From Clostridium sp. CAG:417 (GTDB taxonomy: Bacteria; Bacillota_I; Bacilli_A; RF39; UBA660), in NCBI GenBank assembly GCA_000432835.1, contig FR890371.1:138754-202753 (forward strand): DNA of 64,000 bases, in the 5' to 3' direction. The notes under the pieces are model-generated. The model was not told the DNA's origin. It did not search any database and worked only from the letters and a program-made list of their open reading frames with translations. This document shows, one piece after another, positions 52,931 through 63,917 of this stretch. The position numbers were made by a program, and so were the translations under genes. Every line of letters starts with the position of its first letter. Within the stretch, counting starts at the first letter, position 1.

Positions 52931-54076
52931 TTATGCATTTTCAATTTTGTTTATAAACTCTATTTTCTCATCGATAAATTCAAATAATACTTTTAGAGTT
53001 GCAGTTGCAGGTGTTGCAACTATCATTCCTATGATACCAAAGAAATGTCCGAAAATCAATAGGGCAAGCATAATTGTTATAGGATGAAGTTTCATGGTAT
53101 GTCCCATAATTAATGGTTGATATAGATTTCCCTCTAACACCTGAATGACTACTATACTTACAATTGTTAAGATTCCAGCTAGTGGTGATATTAAGAAACC
53201 AACTACTGCTGCTGGTATACCACCAATCCATGGACCAAAATATGGAATGATATCTGTTATAGCACAGATTAGTGCGAATAACAATGGTGCTTTATGTCCT
53301 GCAAGAGTTAATCCAATAGCCTGACTTACAAATACTAAAAGCATAACAATTAGGACACCTTGGACATAACTTCTTAAAGAACTGTTTACTCTTTTTCTCA
53401 ATTCTCTGGCATCACTTTGATATTTTGTAGGTATACATTTAAAGATTTTTTTGCAAATTTTATGATAATCGAATAATAAGTAAAATCCAATCATTAATCC
53501 TAAGCAAAGGTTACTAATAATTCCTACAGCGGACATTGTACCACCAATAATCATATTTGCAATGTTACCAGTATCTATTTCTTTCAAATTTTCAAAAAAG
53601 TTTTTCTTTAAAGTATTGAATGTACTATTATCAGCTATTTTTAAGTTTTCAGTAGCATTATTAATAAACTTTTGTAATTCATTAATCATAGTCGGAATAC
53701 TTTTTGAAAGTTCTTTTACTTGGTCTATTAAATTAGGAATTGTGTAAGCAAGCAATAAGCTTAATGTTCCTAGAACTAAAATATATACAATAATACATGA
53801 TAATACTCTAGGCATTTTTTTGGATAATTTATCTGTTAGAGGTACCAAGAGCCACGCTATTAATATACCAATAAATACAGGGCTAATAACGGATAAAAAT
53901 TCACCAATGATAGGTAAAATATGAAGTCTTTGTAAGAGTGTTAGTCCTAAACTTATTATGGCTATAATAATTAATATTTGTAATAGTTTGTTAACTTTGT
54001 TACCACTTTCAGCATATTCATTTATTAGGTTATAATCTAGTTCATCAATTTTTTTACGCTTTTTAAATAAATTCAT
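52931..54076 (-). CDS. AI-2E-family membrane protein
   Basis: 381-residue polytopic protein of the AI-2 exporter superfamily (YtvI/YdbI/PerM type). N-terminal basic region, helices about 33-50 and 60-80 (VISPVFIGILIAWLLVPL), a long periplasm-side-type helical region, and the conserved C-terminal ITDIIPYFGPWIGGIPAAVV and IMLALLIFGHFFGIIGMIVA. Members include Na+/H+ antiporter-like and sporulation proteins; substrate unknown. RBS AAGGAGGACAC. The alaS T-box begins just after its stop. Confidence 0.88.
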   Translation of the reverse strand: MNLFKKRKKIDELDYNLINEYAESGNKVNKLLQILIIIAIISLGLTLLQRLHILPIIGEFLSVISPVFIGILIAWLLVPLTDKLSKKMPRVLSCIIVYILVLGTLSLLLAYTIPNLIDQVKELSKSIPTMINELQKFINNATENLKIADNSTFNTLKKNFFENLKEIDTGNIANMIIGGTMSAVGIISNLCLGLMIGFYLLFDYHKICKKIFKCIPTKYQSDARELRKRVNSSLRSYVQGVLIVMLLVFVSQAIGLTLAGHKAPLLFALICAITDIIPYFGPWIGGIPAAVVGFLISPLAGILTIVSIVVIQVLEGNLYQPLIMGHTMKLHPITIMLALLIFGHFFGIIGMIVATPATATLKVLFEFIDEKIEFINKIENA

Positions 54077-54195
54077 GTGTCCTCCTTTTTATATTTAATA
54101 TTATAGCACTCCTCTTTTGTGATGTAAATTAAGTAGTTTAATTATTAAATATTTATTTTGAATAATATATATTATATAATGTAAGTGGTGATTAT

Positions 54196-54786
54196 ATGCA
54201 GACAATTTTAAAAAAAGTTAATAATGTAATGGTTATAGAAAAGTCACGTTTTATAACTTTACTTTATCCTGTTCACAAAAGAAATGAAGCTTTAGAAATT
54301 CTTGAGGAGGTAAAACAAGAATACGCCAATGCGACACACTATTGTTATGCTTATATTATAGATGGTGATGTTAGGGCTAGTGATGATGGTGAACCAAGTA
54401 AGACCGCTGGAGCACCAATTTTAAACGTTTTAGTACAACAACATCTGAATCATATTTTGTGTGTGGTAATTAGATATTTTGGAGGCATTAAACTTGGAGC
54501 TGGTGGTTTGGTAAGAGCTTATAGTAACTCCTGTAGTGAAGCTTTGAAAAAAGCACAGTTTGGGAATGTTATTGCGGCAAAAAAAGTAAGAATTATAATT
54601 AATTATGAAATGATTGATAAATTAAACTATATCTTACAAGACTTTAAAATTACGTATAAGGAGTTTAGTGATAAAGTTAGTTACGAAGTTTTAGTTCCGG
54701 ATGATAAACTTAATCTATTAGAGTCTTTTCCATATGAAATTATTAATGATTGTTTTATAACACAAGAAAAAAGAATTACTAGTTGA
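54196..54786 (+). CDS. yigZ: YigZ/IMPACT-family protein
   Basis: 196 residues. The IMPACT domain has KSRFITLLYPVHKRNEAL, ATHYCYAYIID, RASDDGEPSKTAGAPILNVL and VIRYFGGIKLGAGGLVRAYS, followed by a small C-terminal ferredoxin-like domain. YigZ proteins bind translation factors or nucleic acids; precise role unknown. GTGGTGATTAT before ATG 54196. Its stop overlaps trxA by 8 bp. Confidence 0.93.
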   Translation: MQTILKKVNNVMVIEKSRFITLLYPVHKRNEALEILEEVKQEYANATHYCYAYIIDGDVRASDDGEPSKTAGAPILNVLVQQHLNHILCVVIRYFGGIKLGAGGLVRAYSNSCSEALKKAQFGNVIAAKKVRIIINYEMIDKLNYILQDFKITYKEFSDKVSYEVLVPDDKLNLLESFPYEIINDCFITQEKRITS

Positions 54787-54808
54787 AATATCCTAGTAAT
54801 TCTTTTTT
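54767..54808. terminator. Bidirectional terminator overlapping yigZ and trxA ends
   Basis: AGAATTACTAG (54772-54782) pairs with CTAGTAATTCT (54793-54803), flanked by A and T tracts. It encodes the last residues of both genes. Confidence 0.87.
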
Positions 54809-55081
54809 ATTACAAAATCCGACTTTTTTATTAATTATTTTTCCATCTTTATAAAATACAATGGTTGGGATACTCATAACTTGGAATTGATAAGCAAGTT
54901 CGTCATATTCGTCGACATCAATCTTTAAAATTTTGATGTCTTCTTGTTCCTTAGAAATTTCTTCTAAGACATTACCAATCATTCTACATGGTCCACACCA
55001 AGTTGCAAAAAAATCAATTATTACTTTACCCTCTTTTATTTCTTCTTCAAAGTTAGTATCTTTATTATATATTTTAATCAT
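54779..55081 (-). CDS. trxA: Thioredoxin
   Basis: 100-residue thioredoxin with active site ATWCGPCRM and cis-Pro in MSIPTIVFYKDG. Cytosolic disulfide reductant. It ends 1 nt after the cvpA-like gene begins its stop, so the two form an operon (cvpA upstream). RBS AGAAAGGAAAAT. Confidence 0.94.
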   Translation of the reverse strand: MIKIYNKDTNFEEEIKEGKVIIDFFATWCGPCRMIGNVLEEISKEQEDIKILKIDVDEYDELAYQFQVMSIPTIVFYKDGKIINKKVGFCNKKELLGYFN

Positions 55082-55082
55082 T

Positions 55083-55817
55083 TTAATTTTCCTTTCTATA
55101 ATTATTTAATACTTGATCTAATTCTTTATAATTTCTTATTTTTCCATTATCTATTAACTCATCTACAGTATCTATGGAAACTATTTTGTTTTTTAGCATA
55201 ATATCGAATGATTTAGCGTTATATTCATCGCTATGTTTAATTCGAGATTTATCATTTTTTATCTCTTCTGTTAAATCATATACCTCATTAATAGAAGAAT
55301 TTAGATTTTTAATTTGTGAAGTTATTAAGATTGGACTATTTAAAAAGTAGTTTTTTAGTGTTGAATTTCTATAAGCATCAACTTTTCCTAAGGGAATGGC
55401 TAGTATCAGTAATAAAAAAATTATTAGTATATAATTAGATAATATTCCGACTATTGCTCCCAATATTTTAAATGGTAAATTTATTACTTTACTTATGGAA
55501 ATTACCTTTGATATAAGTCCTGTTATTGTTAATATGAAGTTTAAAATTACGTATAATATGGTTGAAATTAATAAAAATGATATGATTTCATATAGTAAAA
55601 TATTTAGAGCCGCTATTTCTATTCCTATTATGTGTAGAGAAAATAGTGGTAAGTATTTAAATAATAAATTACCCAGAGGATTCATAAAAATAAATGATAA
55701 GTAAAGAACAATTATAAAGCCTCCTACTTTTAATATTTCTCTGAAAAAGCCTCGACGAAAACCTTCTAAGCCACCTACTAATAGAAGGATAATTAGGATG
55801 ATATCAAACCAATTCAT
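55083..55817 (-). CDS. CvpA-family membrane protein
   Basis: 244 residues: NWFDIILIILLLVGGLEGFR and RGFFREILKVGGFIIVLYLS are the typical CvpA start, with four membrane segments up to about residue 150 and a hydrophilic C-terminal region. CvpA proteins influence envelope stability and colicin V export in E. coli; in Bacillus (yshB) the gene lies near mutSB. Role here unknown. RBS ATAGGAGAGTG. Confidence 0.85.
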   Translation of the reverse strand: MNWFDIILIILLLVGGLEGFRRGFFREILKVGGFIIVLYLSFIFMNPLGNLLFKYLPLFSLHIIGIEIAALNILLYEIISFLLISTILYVILNFILTITGLISKVISISKVINLPFKILGAIVGILSNYILIIFLLLILAIPLGKVDAYRNSTLKNYFLNSPILITSQIKNLNSSINEVYDLTEEIKNDKSRIKHSDEYNAKSFDIMLKNKIVSIDTVDELIDNGKIRNYKELDQVLNNYRKEN

Positions 55818-55861
55818 TATATCACTCTCCTATTATTAGTATAACAAATATTATAAAAATA

Positions 55862-55870
55862 TGCTATAAT
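55862..55870 (+). promoter_or_regulatory. Extended -10 of rnhC
   Basis: TGCTATAAT, 17 nt before the ATG at 55887; no clear -35. Confidence 0.55.
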
Positions 55871-55886
55871 AATTTCGAGGTGGCTT

Positions 55887-56798
55887 ATGAATATAGTCTT
55901 AAAGGTAAATAAAGAAGTTCAAGATAAAATGATTGAGTACTATACTCCTAAAAAACGTGATAAACAAATACCATATGTTTTATTACAAGCAGATGATAAT
56001 GATACTGTTATTACTATGTATACGTCTGGGAAGGTTATGTTTCAGGGAGTTAGTGCTGATGTTGATGCTATGATGTGGCAAGAAATGATGGGTGTTTCTA
56101 AGGAAGAAAAAAAGAAAAAAGAGGAACAAGATCAAAAGTATCATAATTGTAATTCTGTTGGTTCTGATGAGGTTGGAACGGGAGACTATTTTGGTCCAAT
56201 AGTTGTTACTGCATCCTATGTAACACGTGGTGATGTTAAATTTTTAGAAGAACTTGGTGTATGTGATTCTAAAAAGATAAATGATGAAAAAATTTTAAAG
56301 ATTGCTCCACAAATAGCTAAAAGAGTAAAATATAGAAGTTTAATTTTATCTAACTTAGAGTATAATACGAAATATACAAAAGATATTAATATGAATAAGA
56401 TTAAGTCTATTATGCATAATAAAGTACTTTATCAATTGGTACATGAGGAACAACCAGAGTATGATTACATTATTGTAGATGAATTTGCGCGTGAAGCTAG
56501 ATATTATGGATATCTGACTGGAATTAATGATGTTCAACGAGATATTACTTTTATGACAAAGGCAGAGGATAAAAATTTAGCAGTAGCCTGCTCTTCTATT
56601 ATTAGTAGATATATTTTCTTAAAAGAATTTGATAAATTAAGTGATAGTCTTGGTATCCCTTTAGTAAAAGGTGCTGGAAGTGAAGTTGATAAGATTGGGG
56701 AAGAAGTTGTTGAAAAATATGGCAAAGAAAAATTAAAAGAGATTGCTAAACTTAATTTTGCTAATACTAAGAGAATACTTCATACAATGATTTTTTAA
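55887..56798 (+). CDS. rnhC: Ribonuclease HIII
   Basis: Removes RNA from RNA:DNA hybrids. N-terminal TBP-like substrate-binding domain (about 1-90) and RNase H catalytic core starting SVGSDEVGTGDYFGPIVV (DEVG motif), with GVCDSKKIND, VDEFAREARYYGYL and SIISRYIFLKEFD. The DEVGTGD plus the N-terminal extension distinguishes RNase HIII from HII. 303 residues. In many Firmicutes rnhC is next to the cvpA-like gene, as here (divergent). Confidence 0.95.
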   Translation: MNIVLKVNKEVQDKMIEYYTPKKRDKQIPYVLLQADDNDTVITMYTSGKVMFQGVSADVDAMMWQEMMGVSKEEKKKKEEQDQKYHNCNSVGSDEVGTGDYFGPIVVTASYVTRGDVKFLEELGVCDSKKINDEKILKIAPQIAKRVKYRSLILSNLEYNTKYTKDINMNKIKSIMHNKVLYQLVHEEQPEYDYIIVDEFAREARYYGYLTGINDVQRDITFMTKAEDKNLAVACSSIISRYIFLKEFDKLSDSLGIPLVKGAGSEVDKIGEEVVEKYGKEKLKEIAKLNFANTKRILHTMIF

Positions 56799-56839
56799 GG
56801 ACAAATATAATTTATTTAATAACTAATTTTAACATATTA

Positions 56840-56876
56840 AAACCTCGTTTTTCAATCAAGCGAGGTTTATTTTTTT
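56840..56876 (+). terminator. Intrinsic terminator of rnhC
   Basis: AAACCTCG (56840-56847) pairs with CGAGGTTT (56861-56868), followed by A and seven T. Confidence 0.87.
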
Positions 56877-57224
56877 ATTTTATTTTTTCAACTTTAACGA
56901 AGTTATATTCATTATTATTTAGTTTAAACGTATATCTATATTTTTCAAAGTTATTGCTGTTTTCTTTTGTTATTTGTGTTTGATTTATATCAATATTAGT
57001 TTGAAAAGGTTGATCTTATCAGTAATATTAATTTTAGTATATAAGTTATATGTATCAGTAGTGGTCGTATTTTTTTCTTTTTCAACAGTTTCTTTTGCGT
57101 TATTAAAGATTATATTTTTATCATATAAGATATATGCAGTTAGACCTAATATGATAAGTATTAAAACAATTATTAATACTATTAATCCTTTACTTTTTTT
57201 CTTTGCTTGTTTTTTCCTTTTTAT
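56875..57224 (-). pseudogene. Decayed small membrane-protein gene (start codon lost, frameshift)
   Basis: Read on the minus strand after AGGAGATAG, the frame begins ATA AAA AGG (57224) where ATG would be expected, encoding KRKKQAKKKSKGLIVLI and a membrane helix, then a charged region. The frame shifts near 57012: before it ...TKINITD, after it, in another frame, QPFQTNIDINQTQ continuing to FKLNNNEYNFVKVEKIK and TAA at 56875. Two lesions suggest a pseudogene of a single-pass lysine-rich protein. No ATG/GTG/TTG start is in frame. No family recognised. Sequencing error could explain one lesion. Confidence 0.55.
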
Positions 57225-57274
57225 CTATCTCCTATCTTTAATTTCATTATATCTTTTTTAAATGTAGGTACAAT

Positions 57275-57310
57275 AAAAAATGACAAGTGTTTATTACTTG
57301 TCATTTTTTT
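57275..57310. terminator. Terminator of dnaJ (heat-shock operon)
   Basis: TGACAAGT (57281-57288) pairs with ACTTGTCA (57296-57303), with A6/T7 flanks that extend the stem; active in either direction. The dnaJ stop lies in the loop. Confidence 0.88.
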
Positions 57311-58433
57311 CTGTAAATCTATTGAAGTCTCTAATTTCTTTTTCATCAAAAGCATATTTGTTTAATTCTTCAAATAAATTTTTCTGTTCACGAGATAGTT
57401 TTTTTGGAGTTAGTACTTTAAATATTAGGTACATATTTCCTTTGTTACCAGTTGTCTTATTGTCAACACCTTTACCTTTGATTCTTTGCTTATCTAGGCT
57501 GTTTATGCCACTTGGTATGCTCAAACTAACATTACCGTATAGTGTTGGAATTACTTTTTTGCATCCTAGTACAGCTTCTGTTATGGTAAGGGGAATTTCT
57601 AGGTAAATATCGTCTCCATCACGCTTAAAGAAATCGTGTTCTTCAACGTAAAACTCTAAATATAAATCACCATTTGGACCACCGTTTGTTCCAGGATTAC
57701 CCTTACCTGTTATTCTAAGACGTTTGCCTGTATCGATTCCAGCTGGTACATTTACAGATATTGTTTTATGTTGTTTGATTTTACCTTTACCACCACATTT
57801 ACTACATTTTTTCTTATATGTATGACCTTCACCATGACAAGTTGGACATGTTGTTTTTGATAGGAAAGAACCTAGAATGGTATGTTGTTCTGATGTTACG
57901 GTACCTGAACCATGGCAGGTGCTACAAGTTTCTTCACCAATACCACCTTTACCATCACATTCATCACAGTTTTCAATAAAATCAAGGTCAAAGTCTTTTT
58001 CACATCCAAAGACAGCTTCTTCAAATGATAATTTAACTTTTTTTAGAATGTCACTACCTCTACTTTTTCTGGATTTACTTTCGCCTCGTCCAGAAAAGCC
58101 TTGGAAGCCTCCTCCAAAGAAACTGTCAAAGATATCACCTAAGTCAATATCTACACCACCAAAATCACTATATGATGAGAAACCACCCATACCTTGAGCA
58201 CCTGTTCCTACACCAGCGTGACCAAATCTATCATATTGACTTCTTTTTTCTTCATCACTTAATACTTCATAGGCTTCTTGTGCTTCTTTAAATTTTTCGG
58301 CAGCAGATGGATCATCTTTATTTAAATCTGGATGGTATTTTTTAGCTAGTTTACGAAATGCACTCTTAATTTCGGCAGCACTAGCATTTTTTTCTACGCC
58401 TAAGACTTCATAATAGTCTCTTTTTTCTGCCAT
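57294..58433 (-). CDS. dnaJ: Chaperone DnaJ (Hsp40)
   Basis: Co-chaperone stimulating DnaK ATPase. J domain with [14 protein letters not shown] (HPD), Gly/Phe-rich linker ([16 protein letters not shown]), four zinc-finger repeats [32 protein letters not shown], and the C-terminal substrate domain. 379 residues. Last gene of the hrcA operon, 12 nt after pepF. RBS GTGAGGTGATTTT. Confidence 0.97.
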   Translation of the reverse strand: MAEKRDYYEVLGVEKNASAAEIKSAFRKLAKKYHPDLNKDDPSAAEKFKEAQEAYEVLSDEEKRSQYDRFGHAGVGTGAQGMGGFSSYSDFGGVDIDLGDIFDSFFGGGFQGFSGRGESKSRKSRGSDILKKVKLSFEEAVFGCEKDFDLDFIENCDECDGKGGIGEETCSTCHGSGTVTSEQHTILGSFLSKTTCPTCHGEGHTYKKKCSKCGGKGKIKQHKTISVNVPAGIDTGKRLRITGKGNPGTNGGPNGDLYLEFYVEEHDFFKRDGDDIYLEIPLTITEAVLGCKKVIPTLYGNVSLSIPSGINSLDKQRIKGKGVDNKTTGNKGNMYLIFKVLTPKKLSREQKNLFEELNKYAFDEKEIRDFNRFTEKNDK

Positions 58434-58445
58434 AAAATCACCTCA

Positions 58446-60242
58446 CTACTTTTCTAAATATGTATTTTTAAACTCTTCTAGAGTTTCTTTGAATAAATCA
58501 ATAGCACTTTCAAATACTTTGTTGTCTTCTAAATTAATATCTATTATTTTAAGAAGTTCTAATGGATAATCTTTTCCACCTGATTTTAATAGTTTTAAAT
58601 ATTTTTCCTTAAATCCAGGAGTTTGATTAATAAGATTTTGAGCTACATAACATGCAATAGAAAGACTTGTTGCATATTGATAAACATAGAATGGAGTGTA
58701 AAAATGTGGAATTCTTGACCATTCATTAGCAATATCCTTATCTACTACTACTTTGTCACCAAAGTATTTTTTATTTAAATCATAATACATGGAATTTAGG
58801 TATTCACAAGTAGCGATATTACCACTATCTACATAGTCATGAGCATTCTTTTCAAATTCTGCAAACATTGTTTGTCTATATAAGGTAGCTTTAAATAAGT
58901 CTAATCTTTCATTTAAGATAGCAAGCTTTTCTTCTTTTGCAGTTGCTTTTTTATACATATAATCGCTTAATATTAGTTCATTTGTAGTAGATGCTATCTC
59001 AGCTAAAAATATTACATAACTACTAGTTTCATATGGCTGGTTAGATGTTGAAAAATAAGTATGAATGGAGTGCCCTAACTCGTGTGCTAGAGTACTTACA
59101 TCGTTATATTCGCCAGTATAATTTAATAATACATAAGGCAAGGTGTCATACGAACCAGTTGAATAAGCTCCCGATTTTTTGCCTTTATTTGGATATATAT
59201 CAATCCAACCATTATTAAAAGCTTCTTCTAGTTTTTTTATGTACTCATCATTATATATTTTTAAAGCATCTAAAACGATAGATTTTGCTTCTTCATAACT
59301 ATACTTTTTATCTATTGATTTAATAGTGCTGACATAGCCATCATATAAATGGAATTCATCAAGACCTAACATTTTTTTCTTTAATTCAAAATATTCATAT
59401 AGTGGTTCTAAATTATCACTTATGGTTTTAATTAGATTGTTATATAAAGCAGTTGGAATATTATTTGGGTTCAAATAACTTTCAAGAGATGAAGTATAAC
59501 CTCTTAGTTTTGCATTGATGGAATCATATTTTAAGATACTACCATATAATGATGCTATGGTGTTTTTTACACCAGCATAACCTTCATATAGTTTTTTAAA
59601 ACTTTCTTCACGCACTCTTCTATCTTTTGAACGAATGTATCTAGAAAAGTTACTTTCATTAAGTTCTACTTCTTTATTCTCTTCATCATGGATAGTTCCT
59701 AGTTTCATATCGGCATTTGTTAAATAACTATAAGTATCACTTGCACTTCCTAAAACTGGTGAGAAAGCAGCTAATAATTTTTCATTATCAGATGATAGGC
59801 AATGTTTTTTCTGCCTTAGGATAGATGTTATCATATGACGGTAGCTTTCTAAGTCTTCATCAATATATGATAATATCTTATTTTCATCTTCTTTAATTAT
59901 ATTTGGAACAACAGATGATATTATCTCACTATATTTGGCATATAGATTTTGAATTTTAGATGATAATTCCTGATATGTTGTATTAGCTGTATCTTCATCT
60001 TCTTTACAATTAGCATATACTGATAATTTCTCTATTACTCTACTAATCTTACTATCAAACTTAAAGAAGGCACTAAAGTCTTCTTTGGAATTTAGAAATT
60101 TTTTAACTAGTTGTTTTAAAGTATTAAAACTTTCTTCTACCCATGTATAATCTTTATTGAATTCTTCTATGCTTTTATATATTTTTTCTATTTGCCATTT
60201 ATCAGAGGCGTTTACTTCAGATCTTTCTTTTAATTTATCCAT
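58446..60242 (-). CDS. pepF: Oligoendopeptidase F (M3B metallopeptidase)
   Basis: Cytosolic zinc endopeptidase that cuts short peptides. Zinc motif STLAHELGHSIHTYFS (HExxH-type reads HELGH) with the third ligand Glu in FLAEIASTTNEL. The N-terminal helical domain (MDKLKERSEVNASDKWQIEK) is typical of PepF. 598 residues. It is inserted between dnaK and dnaJ, where Bacillus has none, so it should be heat-induced as part of the CIRCE operon. Confidence 0.95.
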   Translation of the reverse strand: MDKLKERSEVNASDKWQIEKIYKSIEEFNKDYTWVEESFNTLKQLVKKFLNSKEDFSAFFKFDSKISRVIEKLSVYANCKEDEDTANTTYQELSSKIQNLYAKYSEIISSVVPNIIKEDENKILSYIDEDLESYRHMITSILRQKKHCLSSDNEKLLAAFSPVLGSASDTYSYLTNADMKLGTIHDEENKEVELNESNFSRYIRSKDRRVREESFKKLYEGYAGVKNTIASLYGSILKYDSINAKLRGYTSSLESYLNPNNIPTALYNNLIKTISDNLEPLYEYFELKKKMLGLDEFHLYDGYVSTIKSIDKKYSYEEAKSIVLDALKIYNDEYIKKLEEAFNNGWIDIYPNKGKKSGAYSTGSYDTLPYVLLNYTGEYNDVSTLAHELGHSIHTYFSTSNQPYETSSYVIFLAEIASTTNELILSDYMYKKATAKEEKLAILNERLDLFKATLYRQTMFAEFEKNAHDYVDSGNIATCEYLNSMYYDLNKKYFGDKVVVDKDIANEWSRIPHFYTPFYVYQYATSLSIACYVAQNLINQTPGFKEKYLKLLKSGGKDYPLELLKIIDINLEDNKVFESAIDLFKETLEEFKNTYLEK

Positions 60243-60260
60243 TTTTTCTCCTTAAATATT

Positions 60261-60291
60261 AAGATAAGTAGCCTATAAAGACTACTTATTC

Positions 60292-60293
<2 letters not shown>
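60261..60293 (-). other. Intercistronic hairpin between dnaK and pepF
   Basis: ATAAGTAG (60264-60271) pairs with CTACTTAT (60282-60289), extended by AAG/CTT. On the minus strand there is no T tract after it, so an mRNA-processing or stability hairpin is more likely than a full terminator. It could lower pepF-dnaJ levels relative to dnaK. Confidence 0.55.
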
Positions 60294-62124
<1,831 letters not shown>

Positions 62125-62135
62125 TCATCTCTCCT

Positions 62136-62765
62136 TTAATCTTCTAATTTGTTTATTTTAACTGTTGCAGGTCTAATTACCCTATCTTTTAATTTGTAAC
62201 CTTTTAGTAAGACATCTAATACTTCTTCATCTTTACGTTCTTTATCAGAATCAGTTAAAAGTGCTTGCTCTAGGTTAGGATCAAATTCTTCGCCGATACG
62301 ATTTATTTCAGTAACACCATATTTTACTAAGATATTATTGAAATCAGCAAACATTAATTTAAATCCTGATAAAAACTTGGATAATTGATCTGTTAAGTTG
62401 TTATCATCTTGTTTAATTGCTCTTTCAAAGTTATCTAGTATTGGTAGCATGTCGCAGATAATATCTTTATTACAATACTTTTCTTTTTGAGCTACTTCTT
62501 CATCTTTACGGCGACGATAGTTAATAAGTTCTGCCTGACTATATTTTATTTTATTAATATAATCATTATTTTCTTGTCGTAATTTAGCATTTTCTTCTTG
62601 TAACTTCAAAAGTTCTTCTTGAAGCTCTTTATTTTCTTTTTCTAAGTGTTTTTCTTTCTTATGCTCTTCTTTTTTATTTTTGCATTGGCAATTTTCATGA
62701 TTACATTCTAAAGAATTATTTTCTTTTGCCTCATCTAATGCTGTTTTCTCCTCTTTTTCTATCAT
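62136..62765 (-). CDS. grpE: Nucleotide exchange factor GrpE
   Basis: Homodimeric DnaK exchange factor. A long N-terminal coiled coil (KEKHLEKENKELQEELLKLQ) is followed by AELINYRRRKDEEVAQKEKY and the beta-domain motifs VLLKGYKLKDRVIRPATVKI. 209 residues. Unusually, the disordered head contains SLECNHENCQCKNKKEEHKK, with three Cys and two His close together, which might bind a metal. RBS AGGTAGGTAATT. Confidence 0.95.
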   Translation of the reverse strand: MIEKEEKTALDEAKENNSLECNHENCQCKNKKEEHKKEKHLEKENKELQEELLKLQEENAKLRQENNDYINKIKYSQAELINYRRRKDEEVAQKEKYCNKDIICDMLPILDNFERAIKQDDNNLTDQLSKFLSGFKLMFADFNNILVKYGVTEINRIGEEFDPNLEQALLTDSDKERKDEEVLDVLLKGYKLKDRVIRPATVKINKLED

Positions 62766-62771
62766 AATTAC

Positions 62772-63773
62772 CTACCTTTCAATGTTTTTCTTAATATACT
62801 CTAACATGCTTACAACACGTTCATAATCCATTCTTTTTGGACCTATAATAGCTATTGTTCCGTTATCATTTTCTGTTTTATATGTTGTTTTTATAACGGT
62901 AACATCATTATCTATTTTATTTTCTTCACCAATATATATTTCAATATTGTTGTTATCGTCTTTATGAATTTCACGTATATTTTCTATTGTTTCTTTATTT
63001 TCTAATTTACTATATAGCTGTCTCATTTTATTACTATCAGTAAATTCTGGTTGATCAAGTATTTTATCTTTTCCTACTATACTTACATCACTATTTACAC
63101 TTGTAAAATCTGTAAATACATTATAAAAGGCATTATAGATTTGTTCGTGTTGTTCGACGTATTTACCGATGATTGGTTTTACTTCAAACTCTAATTTTTG
63201 TGAAACCTCATCAATTGGGGTTCCTATAATTAGGTTGTTGATTAGTCCTACGGTCTTTTTAATATCTTCATGATCAACATTTTTAAGGTTTATTGTTTTG
63301 TGTTGAACGTGGCCTTTATCTGTAATTACTATTACTGTTATGTATTCATCGTTTATAGGGACTACTTCGATTTGCTTTAATAAATTATCATGTGAAGTAC
63401 TTCCTAAGACTACAGTTGTATAATTTGTCATATCAGATACAACTTGAAGACTTTTAGTAATTGTGTCAGATAAATTTAATTGCTGATTATCAAATATAAC
63501 TTTTAATTTATACATATCTTCAGCTTTCATTTTTTTTAATTCCATTAAATTGTCAACATAGTAGCGGTAACCTTTTTCACTTGGTACACGACCACTAGAA
63601 GTATGTGTCTTCTCAAGTAAGCCTATGTCCTCTAAAACTTTCATCTCGCTCCTAACGGTAGCTGATGAACATTTTAATCTTTTACAAATAAGATTGGAAC
63701 TTACTGGTTTGGTCAATTTAATGTATTCTTCCACTATTAGTGTAAGAATTCTTTCTTCACGTTCTGTTAACAT
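62772..63773 (-). CDS. hrcA: Heat-shock repressor HrcA
   Basis: Winged-helix repressor that binds CIRCE and needs GroEL for folding. The N-terminal HTH includes LICKRLKCSSATVRSEMKVL and EKTHTSSGRVPSEKGYRYYV, which is diagnostic. 333 residues. First gene of the operon, with AGGAGGTTGATTTC before the ATG at 63773; CIRCE and a strong promoter lie upstream, so it is self-repressing. Confidence 0.97.
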   Translation of the reverse strand: MLTEREERILTLIVEEYIKLTKPVSSNLICKRLKCSSATVRSEMKVLEDIGLLEKTHTSSGRVPSEKGYRYYVDNLMELKKMKAEDMYKLKVIFDNQQLNLSDTITKSLQVVSDMTNYTTVVLGSTSHDNLLKQIEVVPINDEYITVIVITDKGHVQHKTINLKNVDHEDIKKTVGLINNLIIGTPIDEVSQKLEFEVKPIIGKYVEQHEQIYNAFYNVFTDFTSVNSDVSIVGKDKILDQPEFTDSNKMRQLYSKLENKETIENIREIHKDDNNNIEIYIGEENKIDNDVTVIKTTYKTENDNGTIAIIGPKRMDYERVVSMLEYIKKNIER

Positions 63774-63785
63774 GAAATCAACCTC

Positions 63786-63812
63786 CTAGCACTCTAAATA
63801 TCCAAGTGCTAA
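63786..63812 (-). promoter_or_regulatory. CIRCE operator
   Basis: On the minus strand TTAGCACTT (63812-63804), 9-nt spacer, GAGTGCTAG (63794-63786): the inverted repeat TTAGCACTC-N9-GAGTGCTAA with one change in each arm. It lies between the promoter and the hrcA ribosome-binding site, which it partly overlaps. Confidence 0.93.
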
Positions 63813-63816
63813 TAAT

Positions 63817-63845
63817 AGTATACGCGTTATATTAGCAAAAGTCAA
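63817..63845 (-). promoter_or_regulatory. SigA promoter of the hrcA operon
   Basis: On the minus strand TTGACT (63845-63840), 17-bp spacer, TATACT (63822-63817), just upstream of CIRCE. Confidence 0.9.
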
Positions 63846-63870
63846 CCGATATTGCTAAAAAAATCCGACA

Positions 63871-63916
63871 AAAAAACATATTTTATTATTAATTTATAGC
63901 TAATAAAAATATGTTT
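63871..63916 (-). terminator. Terminator of the right-edge gene
   Basis: AAACATATTTTATTA (63874-63888) pairs with TAATAAAAATATGTTT (63901-63916) with one bulge; on the minus strand TTTTTTTGTC follows. Confidence 0.8.
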
Positions 63917-63917
63917 A

